Origin: Sweltsa coloradensis
Taxonomy: Eukaryota > Arthropoda > Insecta > Plecoptera > Chloroperlidae
Direction: 5' to 3'
NCBI GenBank assembly: GCA_024449915.1
Contig: JAMZAV010000910.1
Span: forward strand, 62,001-126,000
Length of the DNA stretch: 64,000 nucleotides
Position 1 is the stretch's first letter. Each line of letters starts with the position of its first letter. Below, in pieces: positions 1-40,975 of this stretch. The translations under genes and the position numbers were made by a program. The notes under the pieces are model-generated. The model made no database searches, was not told the origin of the DNA, and worked only from the letters and a program-made list of their open reading frames with translations.

Positions 1-1050
1 GCTCGACATGACGACATTGATTGATTGATTTATTGATGATGACATTTCTCTAATGTCCATGTCCGTGTTTCTTATTCTGTACCTTGTGCAATGTGCTCCT
101 CAGGAATCTCATCTCTGCCACCTCCATATGACTCTCCTCTCAATCTCACTCTCACATAATCTTAATTGTCCAGGTTTCTGCTGCATACGTAAGGATTGGT
201 ATGAAATAAGTTTTATATTGCGTCACCTCACCTTACACAGAATATTATGTATTTCCCTATCCCACACCATGACCATGACTTTATATGAAGTAAGGGTGAG
301 GGTGTTTGTCAGAATGAAGAAAATAAAATGAGTCTGCCTTCCGCATATTGTGTGAAAAATTCAAATATTACAGTTGGTGTAGTACACACCAGATGGTGTA
401 CATACATGGCCCATTCCACGGCTACTGCAGGTGCGGGGCAACAGGGAGCCTCATCAGTGGACACATTCGTCCTAAATTTACGAAAAAATACAAAAAGCTC
501 ATAGGTACCTAACATAATATAAGCATATCGTAATCATTCATTATCATATCTTTTCTTTAGAAGAAACTTGGTTCATCAAAATTAAAATGCTATCTTCACG
601 AACCCCCATGAATGAAAAATAAAATGTGATAAAATTCGGTAAAAATGAAAGCAAATGGTAAATGTTTCAAATTTACAACTCGCGACGGACAAACCACGTG
701 CCTCGAAGTCGCCCAGCCAGCGGGCAGCAACTGTATCAAATCTGTGCGAGATAGAGGAGTGGGAGGACTGAGGCGGCGAACCAGTGGCTGGACGCGAACA
801 ATGGGATCTTTCTTTAGTTAGTACGATCTAAAGTCTGAGCATTATTATATCAACGTATATCTTGTCAATTTGTTAAATGTTAACACAAATTAAATCGTAG
901 AATTTAAGAATTAAGATGATCATCGGGAACGACCATTATAAAAATCATACATGATTCCATCAATCGCTGATACATGCATTTTATTTTAGACTAGGCCTAT
1001 ACCGAGAAATGGTAAATCCATATTCAGTGCATAAGCATAGACTTTTGACA
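1..1050. other. Unassigned intergenic DNA
   Basis: No gene, RNA or repeat could be supported here. Short open frames at 53-331 and 309-515 overlap in opposite strands and show no domain or codon pattern. Confidence 0.5.
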
Positions 1051-1055
1051 CCGAC

Positions 1056-1146
1056 AGATGTAGCTCAGACTCTGATTCGGAAAGTCACGGCTCGATACTC
1101 GCCTCGCCACCAAGCAGGTAATCCTGACTGAAAGTTGTTTCACTTT
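1056..1146 (+). repeat. tRNA-derived SINE-like fragment
   Basis: tgtagctcagactctg resembles a pol III box A, and cggctcgatactc about 35 bases on resembles box B. The tail (aatcctgactgaaagttg) is shared with the fragments at 2421 and 12482, which supports a dispersed family. Confidence 0.5.
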
Positions 1147-1251
1147 TAACCTCTATCGATTGCCCGAACATATACGTGTTTGTTGTGATCAGAGAACATT
1201 TTCAAAATACCGATAGTTTTTTTTAGTAACAACAAAGAGTTTTGTATTATT

Positions 1252-1899
1252 AGGTTTGTTTGGTTTACCTAGTGTAGTGTAGACTTGTGTAGTGTAGGTG
1301 TAAGCCTTGAAATCAAATTACACTACACTTTACCCAGGATAACCAAACGTTTTTTAAGCTACACTCTACACTAAATTCGCTCACATCGAACTGTCAAACT
1401 AAAAAAACATAATAAAACAACAAACAGTACTGTTGAAGGCACTAAATGAGTCAAAATGATAGAAAATGTGTACTATCTGAACGATGAAAAGCTATTTGGA
1501 ACATAAACTTCAATAGTGCTTATCCTAATTGAGGTTAGAGTACCCTACGCATTTGCCCTCATCACAAAACATAGTGCCACAAATAAAATACTTCGAATCA
1601 GTTTCTAATACGTAATTATAGACTATTAATTGATTTTAGGAGTTATATCGGATTGTCAATGAAAGAATGTGTCATTCATCATGTTTTAAGCTGTTTCTCT
1701 TCAAATGTTGCGCCTAAATTTTTACACCTACACCCTACACGACCTCCTAGAGCTCGTGTAGAAATTCTACACTTTACACTACACGAAGTCAAACCAAACG
1801 GCTACACTTTACACTACACTTAATACGAAAACGCTTTTTAGACATTTTGAGCCTACACTAGTGTAAAGTGTAAGTTCGTGTAGCAAACCAAACAAACCT
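1252..1899. mobile_element. MITE with AGGTTTGTTTGGTTT inverted ends, 3-bp ATT duplication
   Basis: The ends AGGTTTGTTTGGTTT and AAACCAAACAAACCT are perfect inverted repeats, flanked by ATT at 1249-1251 and 1900-1902. Both subterminal zones are packed with short TACAC/GTGTA words (1266-1310 and 1725-1875), which may be transposase-binding sites. No coding capacity. The superfamily is uncertain. Confidence 0.75.
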
Positions 1900-2420
1900 A
1901 TTGGCATGGTTGAGGCCGTCGTTGTCAGACGATGCATGGCTCACCTCCAATCTATACAGACCCCAAACAGAAGGAAATGAGGGAAGCCACCATAACAACG
2001 ATACTATTTTATTGTCCTCCTTTGTAAATCGGTTTTTATAACTGAATAAAACAAACAGATATATTTTTTTACTTAGTACTATTTTACCGGGCCGTGTTTA
2101 GAAGTAGGCCCGTGTTTATAACATAACATACAGCTGATTTGAGAGAGGTCAATTACCTCGAACGTAATGTGATCTAAACGGTTGTTATTTCCTATCTCCT
2201 CCCTTGTCGGTTTTGTGATGCATTGGCTGATAAAGATGAACTTTATCATCACATCACAATCATTAATCTGTAATCAAGTGCTTTTATGTTGATATCAAGG
2301 ATCACCCAAACATAATTATACAGTATTCATTTGTAATTACTAATTATTTCCTTTCCAGTAAGCTTGTTTCACTCATCAACAACGCAGACAATTAATAAAG
2401 GAATGAAGAAAGGCACTGGT

Positions 2421-2512
2421 CGCTATGTAGCTCTGATTCGGGACGATCAAGTCGCGGGTTCAAAATCAGTCCCTTGTAATACCGACTGGCAGTGTTTTCC
2501 GAGAAATTCTCT
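2421..2512 (+). repeat. tRNA-derived SINE-like fragment
   Basis: Box A-like tatgtagctctgattcgg and box B-like gcgggttcaaaatc, followed by the same tail family as 1056 and 12482 (accgactggcagtgttttccgag). It runs straight into the repeat at 2560-2883. Confidence 0.5.
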
Positions 2513-2559
2513 AACACCGGCCATCAAAGTCCAACTCGCAACCTTCTCGTGGTTTGGCC

Positions 2560-2883
2560 CGTGAGTAGGGGAGTTTCACTCCCTGAAACTAATGGCGAGC
2601 TCTGGCCTCTGGGTCGTAGTCGGGGAACTTTCCCCTTCCCTTTGACTACCTCCCCGACGGCGACGACAATGACAACACGGACGGATGATGACTCAGACGG
2701 AGACGACCACGACGTGGGGGAACCCCGGCCCTCCCCATACGCTTGTGGCTGGTTCTGACCAGTACAGGCCTGTCCACCCCTTGTCTCCACGCGTCACCCC
2801 TTACGTTCCTCCCCTTGGAAAGTGGTATACATGTTGGGTTGGTACACTTATAAAAATTGTTTTATCTTGGAGGCGCGAATAAA
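2560..2883 (+). repeat. Dispersed repeat, forward copy
   Basis: Nearly the same sequence occurs inverted at 11779-12067: gcgagctctgg, a gtcggggaactttcccc core, a GA/AC-rich gacgacgac tract, and an end in ttggaggcgcgaataa. Shorter relatives lie at 11440-11730, 18655-18740 and 51360-51535. The opposed open frames here are by-products of its composition. Confidence 0.65.
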
Positions 2884-3199
2884 ACTACTAATACTATTAC
2901 TACCTACACCCAAATTACGTAGTTAGTATCCCGAAGATGGAGGTGGGAAAACCTCTTCTACGCTTATGCATGACACTCTCAAACATACATAGGTATGTGG
3001 TTTGAATTGAATGGGGTGCATCCAATTCTTTCGAGAATAAACTTTGAATACAAATCTAGCAGAATTTAGCTCAGGTAGGTTTGTCTACCTTACTTTTCCC
3101 GAATTATTATCAAGGGCAAAATTATGCCTATTATATAAAAAAAATTGAAGATTGAAAAAGATGTTTTAGAAAAGCCCCCTTAATTATGTACAATAAAAT

Positions 3200-3521
3200 A
3201 CGAATACAATAGACCTCGAGTTCCCCTCCCTTCGACCTGTCGCAGACGGCTCTTCACCCTTGAAAGCTTCTATAATGTTTAGGGTGGGCTGAGGGATAAC
3301 TACTGGTGTAAACTACCTCTGTCGGCTTGTCGTCGGCATCTCAACAAGCTCTTTGATCTCCGCCGCTGCCGTCCTGCTGGAAGTCGTCGCACTCGCACTC
3401 TTCAGTTGTCTGTCAGTCGGTCTTCGAGACGAAGGGGGTTCAAACGTTCTTGGCTAGGGAGGTTCGCGACAGTGTTTAAAGTAGGCCTATCTTCGTAACG
3501 AATCAGTTTCATAGCGACAAT
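3200..3521 (+). promoter_or_regulatory. Probable promoter and 5' UTR of gene A
   Basis: This is a GC-richer stretch directly before the gene A start codon. Two initiator-like TCAGT sites lie at 3402-3406 and 3413-3417, and no TATA box sits about 30 bases before either. The transcription start is inferred only. Confidence 0.35.
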
Positions 3522-32132
<28,611 letters not shown>

Positions 32133-32420
32133 CATTTTCCCTAAGTCCCCACTAGGCTAGTGTGTTTGCCAAGTGAAAAGTGTCGTCATAGATAATAGAC
32201 TATGTGTCGTCATTAAAGTCATTAATTTACGTTCCATGTTTTCAATACATGTGAGCTGGGCATCTACCATCCTTTTTTAGACCTAAGATAATTTTATTCT
32301 TATTACTGGTATTAACCTGCATCTAGTTACTATAATGATAATTGAGAAATTGACTGTTGTGGAACAAATGAGTGTGTTGATTCACTTCAAATTTGAAATA
32401 TTTAAATTTGTAATAAATAC
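32133..32420 (+). other. Putative 3' UTR of gene A
   Basis: AT-rich sequence after the gene A stop, with an AATAAA-type poly(A) signal near 32411 (gtaataaatac). No repeat is recognised. The extent is inferred. Confidence 0.35.
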
Positions 32421-33240
32421 TAGTAAATAGAAATACATACTATAATGTCAGTTGCCATTAGACCAATTAAGATCAATTGAGTAGATAAGATATTTAATTT
32501 ATTTAACTATGTGTTACGTGCCTTGTATTTGATTGATGAAGTTAGGAAGACCAAAAGTTTACTGGAAATAAGTACGTGTACCGGTACAAAAAAAAGAATG
32601 TTTAAGATAAGATTGATTATATTATATATACATATTTGTTACTTTTTATACTTAACAGTCCATTCCATTATTTACCACGTTAATATTTTGACAACAAAAT
32701 TTGTTTTCTCAGAAGTTCTTGCAAACCAAAACACTTTTTAATACGTGATAATGTAGGTCCTACTGTATTTTTGTTGGGGATGTTGTTCGATCTGAATGTT
32801 GAGATATATATTTTTTACATATTGATAATGGAATAAAAAAGGACCAAGGCGTGCACCACTTAATAACAGAGTTGCCTGCACCCATGAATATTATAATGTG
32901 GGTATTGATATAAAAATAAATTCCAAAACAGGACTATTCTTTCTGAAATATCCTCATAAAATTGAAAATGAAAACAGTAGTCCTACCAACATGACAAAAA
33001 ATAAAATAACTTGCTAACATAATATGCGAGATGCAGTGTGCATATTGGGAGAATCACAGCTTTCTCGTTGTGCGGGAAAAGGTTAGATAATCTTGTAATC
33101 GTACATAAATAGTGTGCATATTTTCTTTTAAATATGTAGCCTTGGTGGCTCACGTTGAAGGAAGGTGTAAATATTGAGCGGTAAATTCAAATTCTCTGGT
33201 AAGGCAGTGAGACTTATTGATTTTAATTGTCATGAGAAAT
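32421..33240. other. Intergenic DNA after gene A
   Basis: AT-rich. The open frame at 32511-32741 has no domain. Nothing else recognised. Confidence 0.45.
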
Positions 33241-33276
33241 AAATATAATAATAATAATAACAATAATAATAATAAC

Positions 33277-33327
<51 letters not shown>

Positions 33328-33674
33328 TTTATTTATTTATTTGCATTCTTATATTAACATTTGAGCATGTTACATTATTTATAAGACTTTCTTATTGCAC
33401 TCATAATAATGTCATTAAGACATTAGAGTATTGAAAGTTATCCCATATAGGCTACAAGCTAAAAACTAACTTATAACTAGGTACATAGGTAGGTATACAA
33501 TATAAGTAGTGCCTGATGGCATGGTAGACAAAATTATTAGGTAATAATCAGAGATTCAAAACACTGAACATCTAGATTCCAAACCAAACTTATAGTGTTC
33601 CATATATGGATAAGTCACTAGTTAATAATAAAGTAAAAAATAAAGAATAGTATTTAAACCTTTTTTATACATGA

Positions 33675-34691
33675 TTAAAATATTCTGTTACAGTATAAAA
33701 AACCATGTTCCAGAAAAAATGATTTTACTTTGAGCTTAAATGTCTCTCTGCTACAAGTGTGCATAACTTGTTTTATGTCATCTGGCAGTTTATTGAATAC
33801 TTTAACTCCCATATGGACTGGATCGTTATCTAGCAACTTAAGTCTATGTCCCACCTGGTGTAGGTTGAGTCTACCTCTTGTGTTGAATCTGTGAAGCCCA
33901 TCATTTGCAATAAAATATGTTGGGAAATCATGTACAAACATTATTACCTCCATCATGTACAGGCATGCCACCGTAAGGATTTTTATTTCTTTAAAATATG
34001 GTCGGCATGAGACCCTTCTTCCCAGATGCAACATAATCCTCAGGGCCCTTTTTTGTAAGACAAATACTTTTGTAATATGTGTCGTTGCACCCCAAAATAA
34101 TATTCCATACGAGATCAGAGATTGCACGTTGGCATAGTAAACCATCTTTGTAGTTTTATTGTCACATTGTGAAGATAGGGTCCGCATCATAAAGCATGAG
34201 CTACTGAGACGTTTGCACAAACACTCAATATGAGATATCCATTTTAACTTATAGTCAAGTGTAAGGCCAAGGAACTTTGCATGGTCCACTATCTCAATGG
34301 ATATGTCATTATGTGTGATTGTGTGTTTGTCTTGCTCTCCCTTTATTTGGAAGCTCATGATTTGAGTTTTAGAGCAGTTCAGCTTCATTTTATTAGCTGT
34401 GAACCATGCTTCTAATACTTTGAGAATACGTTCAAGTTTAAGTAGTAATTCATGAATGTATTTTGCTGTTATCACCACACTGGTGTCATCAGCGAAAAGA
34501 ATTGCTTTACATTCACCATCTAGATTAAAAGTAAGGTCATTTATGTACAGACTAAAAAATATTGGGCTTAGATTTGACCCTTGGGGGACACCGGTTATGA
34601 GAGGTTCCCAACCCGAAGAACTGCTCTCGGTTCCTACATCCACCCTTTGTTTGCGATTGGAAAGGTACGACTTAACCCAAGATCCTGCCAC
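33675..34691 (-). pseudogene. LINE reverse transcriptase, C-terminal two thirds
   Basis: 338 residues. GVPQGSNLSPIFFSLYINDL is RT motif B and AILFADDTSV is motif C with the catalytic Asp pair. LNCSKTQIM and AKFLGLTLD follow. The thumb region ends HRLKLLDNDPVHMGVKVFNKL. Motif A (CDLSKAFDTL) lies just upstream in another frame near 34750, showing a frameshift. Confidence 0.9.
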
Positions 34692-34814
34692 ACCTCGAAT
34701 TCCATAGTAATTTAATTTTTTCAGGAGTATTTTAGATTTAGAGTATCGAAAGCTTTAGAGAGGTCGCACATGACAGTTCCTACCACCTCCTTCTTTTCCA
34801 ATGATTGGTTTATC

Positions 34815-35255
34815 TTATGAATAAGTTGGAACGTTGCAGTCATGGTCGAATGTTTTTTCTCGAAACCCATGTTGCTCTTCGCATAAAATGTTGTTTTCTT
34901 TAAGGAAGGGCTGGAGTCTGCTTAAGAAAAGCTTTTCTATTACTTTTGATAAGGTTGGCAGTAGAGCCACCGGTCTATAATTTGCTATGTTGTTTTGGTC
35001 TCCTTTTTTGAGCAATGGTTTTACTACTGAGTATTTTAGTTTCTCTGGAAATGTACCCGTTTTAAATGAACAATTACAAATATGTGATAGAGGTTCTGCT
35101 ATAAAATTACTACTGTATTTGAGTATTATGTTAGGAATCCCATCCCAGCCTGAGGATCTTTTAGATTTTAGTTCACCTATGGTATTGTTTACTTCAGCTG
35201 GGGTTGTTTGGCTCAATACAAGATCTGGAATATCATCACGCCCTACTTTCCTCAA
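34815..35255 (-). pseudogene. LINE reverse transcriptase, N-terminal part
   Basis: Contains KRSSGWDGIPNIILK and NYRPVALLPTLSKVIEKL, which are RT motifs 1-2, and EEQHGFREK. The frame is lost before motif A, so it is a broken copy. Confidence 0.88.
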
Positions 35256-35359
35256 ATTTTCTTCACACTTTTCAGTAGTATCTGAGTTTCCATCAACTAA
35301 CGTACCGGCTATGGTGGTGAAGTATCTGTTGAAGGCATTTGCTACTTCCTTTTGTGTGG

Positions 35360-35719
35360 TTATTTCATTATTTCTATTTTAAGTGTAATATTGGAGTTTG
35401 AAGGTTTACTATCTTTGCCCATTAAATGGTTGACCAAGTTCCATGAAGTTTTCACTCGATCGTCCGAGTGTTCTAATAGAGATGCGTTGAAATTTCTTTT
35501 TGCCTTCCTAATGGTCGCAGATAGTTCCTTTTTGAAATTTTTGAATTGTATCTTAAAATCTTCGCTAATATCAAATTTGCTTCTTTTAAATAGATTCCGT
35601 TTAGTTATGCACGCTGTCCTAATTTCCTCTGTAACCCACCCTCTGTATCTGTTATGTTCTTTTACCCTGACCCGTTTTTCTGGGAAGTGCCTATCAAAGA
35701 GAGATAGGTATATCTTCAA
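35360..35719 (-). pseudogene. LINE endonuclease-RT linker
   Basis: A basic, helical segment (YRGWVTEEIRTACITKRNLF, FNASLLEHSDDRVKTSWNLV) of the kind that joins the endonuclease to the reverse transcriptase in Jockey/CR1 elements. Confidence 0.75.
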
Positions 35720-35738
35720 AAAATTATTGAATTTAACA

Positions 35739-36206
35739 TCAACACATTCTTCCGGTTCGTTTGTACATTACAGACCAATCTGTATTCGCTAGATCATATA
35801 TGAACTCTTGAATATTGACAGGTTTGAGAAATCTCTTTTTTGTCCATTGAGAGTTATCAGTATTTCTGGGATTTACGTTTGAGTTATTTTTATTTGCGCG
35901 AGCTTTTGTATGTGGTACTGGTATGTAAATGAGTTGCCCACTATGATCAGACAATCCAGAATCGAGATTAGTAATTTTGTGTATAATTTGGAAGTTGGTA
36001 ATCACATTATCAAGAGCAGATTGTGTGTTATGGGTTACCCTAGTTGGCTCATAGTTATGAGCTGTAAGGTTGTAGATACATAGGAGATTTTCTAAGTCTG
36101 CTCTTTGGCAATTGTCGACAGAGAAATCTATATTTAAGTCTCCGCAGATCATCATCCGTTTTTTTTCTTTGGATAGGGCCTTAATTACTGCTTCAAATAT
36201 CTGCAT
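35739..36206 (-). pseudogene. LINE APE-type endonuclease, C-terminal part
   Basis: MMICGDLNIDF, SALDNVITN and DSGLSDHSGQL are the GDxN, LDxxxxN and SDH motifs of exonuclease-endonuclease-phosphatase domains. The N-terminal catalytic motifs are missing. Confidence 0.85.
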
Positions 36207-36217
36207 AAATTCTTTTA

Positions 36218-36361
36218 AATGGTTGGTGATGCTTTAAAAACGAACAGATTTTCACCAAAATGATCGTGATAGAGAAAACTTTTAGATTAAAAGTAGGATT
36301 GTAGTAGGCCTATATAAAAAGTTGGTGATGCTTTAAAAACGAACAGATTTTCACCAAAATT
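36218..36361. repeat. Direct repeat of about 41 bp at the LINE 5' break
   Basis: gttggtgatgctttaaaaac plus the next 21 bases occurs at 36218-36262 and 36321-36361. Confidence 0.8.
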
Positions 36362-37547
36362 ACCTTGAAGAAGAAAATTTTTCCGGGGGGCAAGCCCCCC
36401 GGACCCCCCACTTAGCCTTCGGCACATCTATGAAAAAATGATACCCCCCCCCCCTTTTATGAATTCCTGGATACGCCACTGATCTGTTGTCTGCGCCGTA
36501 ATAACATAATAGTAGTAGATTGCGAATTGCGTGTTTAGAAGAGACAGATCAACGTAATTTTATGTAGTACATATTGTATTATTGTCATAAAATCAGAATC
36601 ATATATGTCCAAGTAGTGTTTGACATTAAGTTTACACTTTACACTAACCATATCTTCGCACTCAACTATAGAACGGTGTCCCAAATATGAAGATCCATGA
36701 CTGTAAGCAATTTGAACTGAACACATTTGAAATACAAACAAAACTTTGGGGGGTGCGCACACATGCAGGCGCGTCTAGTCTTTTTCTAGGGGGGGGGGGG
36801 AAGTTGTGTTACAGTACATCCATGTCTCAATATTTGCAATATAAAATACACTCGGGTCATCATTGTCCTAGGGGAGCGAAAACATACTTGAATGCAAGCT
36901 ACCACCCTGGACCCCCGTATTTGTGGAATGTCCAAGGGAAAGAATCTATCTGACTGAGGAAAGCCCTAGGAACTCAGTCATATTGCCATCTTTTAAGACC
37001 GAACCTGCGACCTCCCGCATAAGAATCTCGTGTGCAAGCTATGAGCTTCTTCTATCGTATAAAAACAGTACAAACGAGAAATTTGTAATAAGAGTATAAT
37101 ATCAAATTTCAGGCTTTCGTGGCCAGAAATATTATCATTAATTTTATTGTGGAATGACGGTTCATCTCAAACTGTGTAGGCTATCCTCAGAAAAACAAGT
37201 AATTCAATTTAAAAACTAACAATAATAAGCTGAAACAAAATTTATAGGTAGAAAAACAATACATACCATAACAAACAGCATGCAACAAAACAGCCTAGTT
37301 AGCCTATCGATCATGCCTAAATAGGCTTCGACGCGGCGAAGCGCCCCGTTTATTTTTAATAGAATAGTAATTAATGTTAAAGATGCATTTAATTTTAAAC
37401 ATTTTGCATGTTGAAGCACCTATTTTTTTATTTCCACCAAAACCCTAAATGTGGGGTGTTTCAGTGGTGTATCCAGGAATCATCATCCACGAAAATCAGT
37501 CATAATCTGTATGATGTATGATGAATCAATGATGATGATGATGAATC
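36362..37547. other. Intergenic DNA with hAT-like ends and a SINE-like piece
   Basis: hAT-like right end tacgccactg at 36472-36481 with no confirmed partner; a G run at 36791. On the minus strand near 36963-37050, a box B-like ggtcgcaggttcgg, similar to 42450-42500, suggests a tRNA-derived repeat. No gene. Confidence 0.4.
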
Positions 37548-38848
37548 AACGCAAATCAATGTCCCAAAGGTTTGTTTCTGCTTTGTAGAAGACACACGAT
37601 TCATATTATCCCAGTGCAGTCTATACACACGCAAATCAATGTCCCAAAGGTTTGTTTCTGCTTTGTAGAAGACACACGATTCATATTATCCCAGTGCGGT
37701 CTATACACACGCAAATCAATGTCCCAAAGGTTTGTTTCTGCATTGTAGAAAAAACACGATTCATGTAATCCCAGTGCGGTCTATACACACGCAAATCAAT
37801 GTCCCAAAGGTTTGTTTCTGCTTTGTAGAAGACACACGATTCATATTATCCCAGTGCAGTCTATACACACACAGATCAATGTGCCAAAGGTTTGTTTCTG
37901 CTTTGTAGAAGCACACACGATTCATATTATCCCAGTGCAGTCTATACACACGCAATCAATGTCCCAAAGGTTTGTTTTCTGCTTTGTAGAAGACACACGA
38001 TTCATATTATCCCAGTGCGGTCTATACACACGCAAATCAAAGTCCCAAAGGTTGGTTTCTGCTTTGTAGAAGACACACGATTCATATTATCCCAGGTGCG
38101 GTCTATACACACGCAAATCATGTCCCAAAGGTTTTTGTTCTGCTTTGTAGAAGACACAAAGATTCATATTATCCCAGTGCCAGTCTATACACACGCAAAT
38201 CAATGTCCCAAGGTTTATTTCTGCTTTGTAGAAGAAACACGATTCATGTAATCCCAGTGCGGTCTATACACACGCAAATCAATGTCCAAAGGTTTGTTTC
38301 TGCTTGTAAAGACACACGATTCATATTATCCCAGTGCGTCTATACACACGCAAATCAATGTCCCAAGGTTTGTTTCTGCTTTGTAGAAGACACACGATTC
38401 ATATTATCCCAGTGCGGTCTATACACACGCAAATCAATGTCCCAAAGGTTTTTTTTTCTGCTTTGTAGAAGACACACGATTCATATTATCCCCAGTGCAG
38501 TCTATACAAAAACGCAGATCAATGTCCCAAAGGTTTGTTTCTGCTTTTGTAGAAACACACGATTCTATTATCCCAGTGCAGTCTATACACACGCAAATCA
38601 ATGTCCCAAAGGTTTGTTTCTGCTTGTAGAAGACACACGATTCATATTATCCCATTGCGGTCTATACACACGCAAATCAATGTCCCAAAGGTTTGTTTCT
38701 GCTTTGTAGAAGACACACGATTCATATTATCCCAGTGCGGTCTATACACACGCAAATCAATGTCCCAAAGGTTTGTTTCTGCTTTGTAGAAGACACACGA
38801 TTCATATTATCCCAGTGCAGTCTATACACACGCAAATCAATGCCCCAA
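37548..38848. repeat. 80-bp minisatellite, about 16 units
   Basis: The unit contains gtcccaaaggtttgtttctg, ctttgtagaag, acacacgattcatattatcc and cagtgcggtctatacacacg. Units begin near 37561, 37641, 37721 and so on to 38761. Between about 37950 and 38640 many units differ by single-base gaps; units at both edges are almost identical. Open frames through it are not genes. Confidence 0.95.
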
Positions 38849-40134
38849 TGTGTGTTTCGGGCTAGTTGAACACAAATATTAAGTTAACAATTTACAACTT
38901 ATAAATGGACACCTGCTGAATTTTATCAAGGCTAGTAAACCGACATCTACATCTACATCTTAAGTGTTTTTTTGTTTGAGATACTTTATGTCAGCCACGA
39001 TACGAGGTTTGTATTCTTTGGGTTTTAGTATACTCACGCCCGTACGTTCGTATGCCTACCCTGACGCCAGGTAAATTAGCAAAACAATTTGGTGTTTGGT
39101 GATAGAAACTTGAAATTTTCACCAATTTGTGTTGTTTCACCATCCATAGGTCATTAAGATTTGTTATTCGAAAGGAGTATAGTAAATTAAAATACAACAT
39201 TCCCCTGGTCCCTAGGATCAGTTGGCGTATGAGTGTTTACAATTTTTGTTTTTGATTCAATGCATTGTTAAAAGATTATATAGTCAGAAAGTAGATTATT
39301 ATTTATTATACATTGTTGTAATAAATTGCATTTGTATTTGAAAATGTGTTAAACTATAGGCCTCTCTCCATTATTTTTGTGTGCATTTATGTATTTACAT
39401 CATTACAATTATTTATACTGACTGTAAAAACAATAATATATGATCGAAGTGGAAATAAATAAAATACATTAATAAAAAGTACTTGCTGGAGTAATCTTTT
39501 TGTTCCATTGACGAATTTTTAAACCCACTCTTTCAGTTTCGTAGCATATTATATGTTATTTATTATCTATAGTCCTATGTAGGCCTATTTAATTATTTAT
39601 ATTTTATAAGCTTATTATAGTTTTATGTTGTTTGTAGGCTAATTCGAATCCTCTTTATGTACACGTGTCATTGGGTTATACTAATTAATATAATATAATA
39701 AAATAGAATTGCTGAAATTATAAGTTCACTGTCGCATTACGCAAAACTAAATGGCGTGCATGATTAAAGCTAAAAAAAAATACACTCCTACGAACAAACG
39801 CGGCAATAGTATGAGTTACAAAACGGGAAAAATAAGTCTTTCTATAGGGATCGAACCCCGAACTATTGCGTGATAAGCGAATGCATTACTAATATGCTGT
39901 GGCGACGCTTGACTTCAACGACGCTGAAGTTATAGTTAAAATAAATGTAAACTAACTAATATATGAAAAAACAACAGTTGACACAATTTGTTTGCAACGT
40001 TCAGCCATGATGAACTTTCGTGCACGTGCCCAGTGTTGTCACAGGGTCAGCGTTCACCTGAGGTTATGAAATAAGTTATCTGTAAAATATGTGGAAAAGA
40101 TTTACGTCGCCTCTCGTCAGCAGCTTGCAGTCAG
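38849..40134. other. Intergenic DNA with a tRNA-derived fragment
   Basis: At about 39843-39920 on the minus strand, agcatattagtaatgc and ggggttcgatccct look like boxes A and B of a tRNA-derived repeat. The rest is AT-rich with nothing recognised. Confidence 0.4.
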
Positions 40135-40244
40135 TTGGATACAAGGGGGCCCAGTCCGAGCGAGGAGGTTAAGCAGCATCGAGCGTGGCTAGAAGAAGAT
40201 TGGGTTAACGTTGTGGAGACCATCTATCCTTGCACGCAACCTAC

Positions 40245-40435
40245 ACCACGGAAGGCTTGGGTAATCCCGGAGCTATCCCACAGGAGAAATGTGCAATCCC
40301 GGAACTATCCTACGGGAGGTATGGACAATCCCGAACCTAGCCCACGGAAAGTATGGACAAAATCAAACCTATCCCACGGGAGGTATGGACAATTTCGGAC
40401 CAATTCCATGGGACGTCCGGACCTAGACCTCAAAT
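40245..40435 (+). repeat. Minisatellite of about 36-37 bp
   Basis: Repeats of the form ctatcccacgggaggtatgg followed by acaatcccgga, about five diverged units. The 104-residue frame through it is a product of the repeat, with no start context or domain. Confidence 0.7.
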
Positions 40436-40745
40436 TATGGACATTTTAATTATAAAATTAAAATTAAGTTTCTTTTTCATCTGCTCTTCCACGGAATAAT
40501 GTTTGTTACGTTTTACGGGACATATTTTTTAGGCCAACACTGTGGTGTCACCTCAGGTGATTTTATTCAATACAACACAGTTTTTCAAGATGTTTGGTGT
40601 CACGTGGCCTCGCGACCATCTCGGGTGACAAGATGTGTGGTATTGAGATATGAATAAAAATAAAAATACTTTTTAAATGTGTAATACATTCGTGGAAAAG
40701 ATGATGCATGATTGACAACTAGAAACCCGCCTACCGGTACTAGTC

Positions 40746-40975
40746 GGTATGTATGTATGTATGTATGTTTGTATGTATGTATGTATGTATGTATGTATGT
40801 ATGTATGTATGTATGTAGGTAGTAGTATGTATGTATGTATGTATGTATGTATGTATGTATGTATGTATGTATGTATGTATGTATGTATGTATGTATGTAT
40901 GTATGTATGTATGTATGTATGTATGTATGTATGTATGTATGTATGTATGTATGTATGTATGTATCTATGTATCTT
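40746..40975. repeat. (GTAT)n microsatellite
   Basis: Roughly 55 tandem gtat units with a short break at 40815-40828 (gtaggtagtagt). All tyrosine/cysteine or histidine/threonine repeat frames here are artefacts. Confidence 0.97.

Larger units (their letters stand above)
33241..36215 (-). mobile_element. 5'-truncated non-LTR retrotransposon (LINE), minus strand
   Basis: In order on the minus strand: the C-terminal part of an APE-type endonuclease, a linker, reverse transcriptase with all core motifs visible, a C-terminal region, a 3' UTR, and an (ATT)n tail at 33241-33327. At least two frameshifts and lost N-terminal endonuclease make it inactive. The motif set fits the Jockey/CR1 group. 36218-36262 is a direct repeat of 36321-36361 at its broken 5' end. 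Confidence 0.88.

Noticed and set aside
37761..38789. Overlapping repeat proteins (FCFVEDTRFIL type)
   Set aside because: They are translations of the 80-bp minisatellite, whose frame changes with each single-base gap; no start context.
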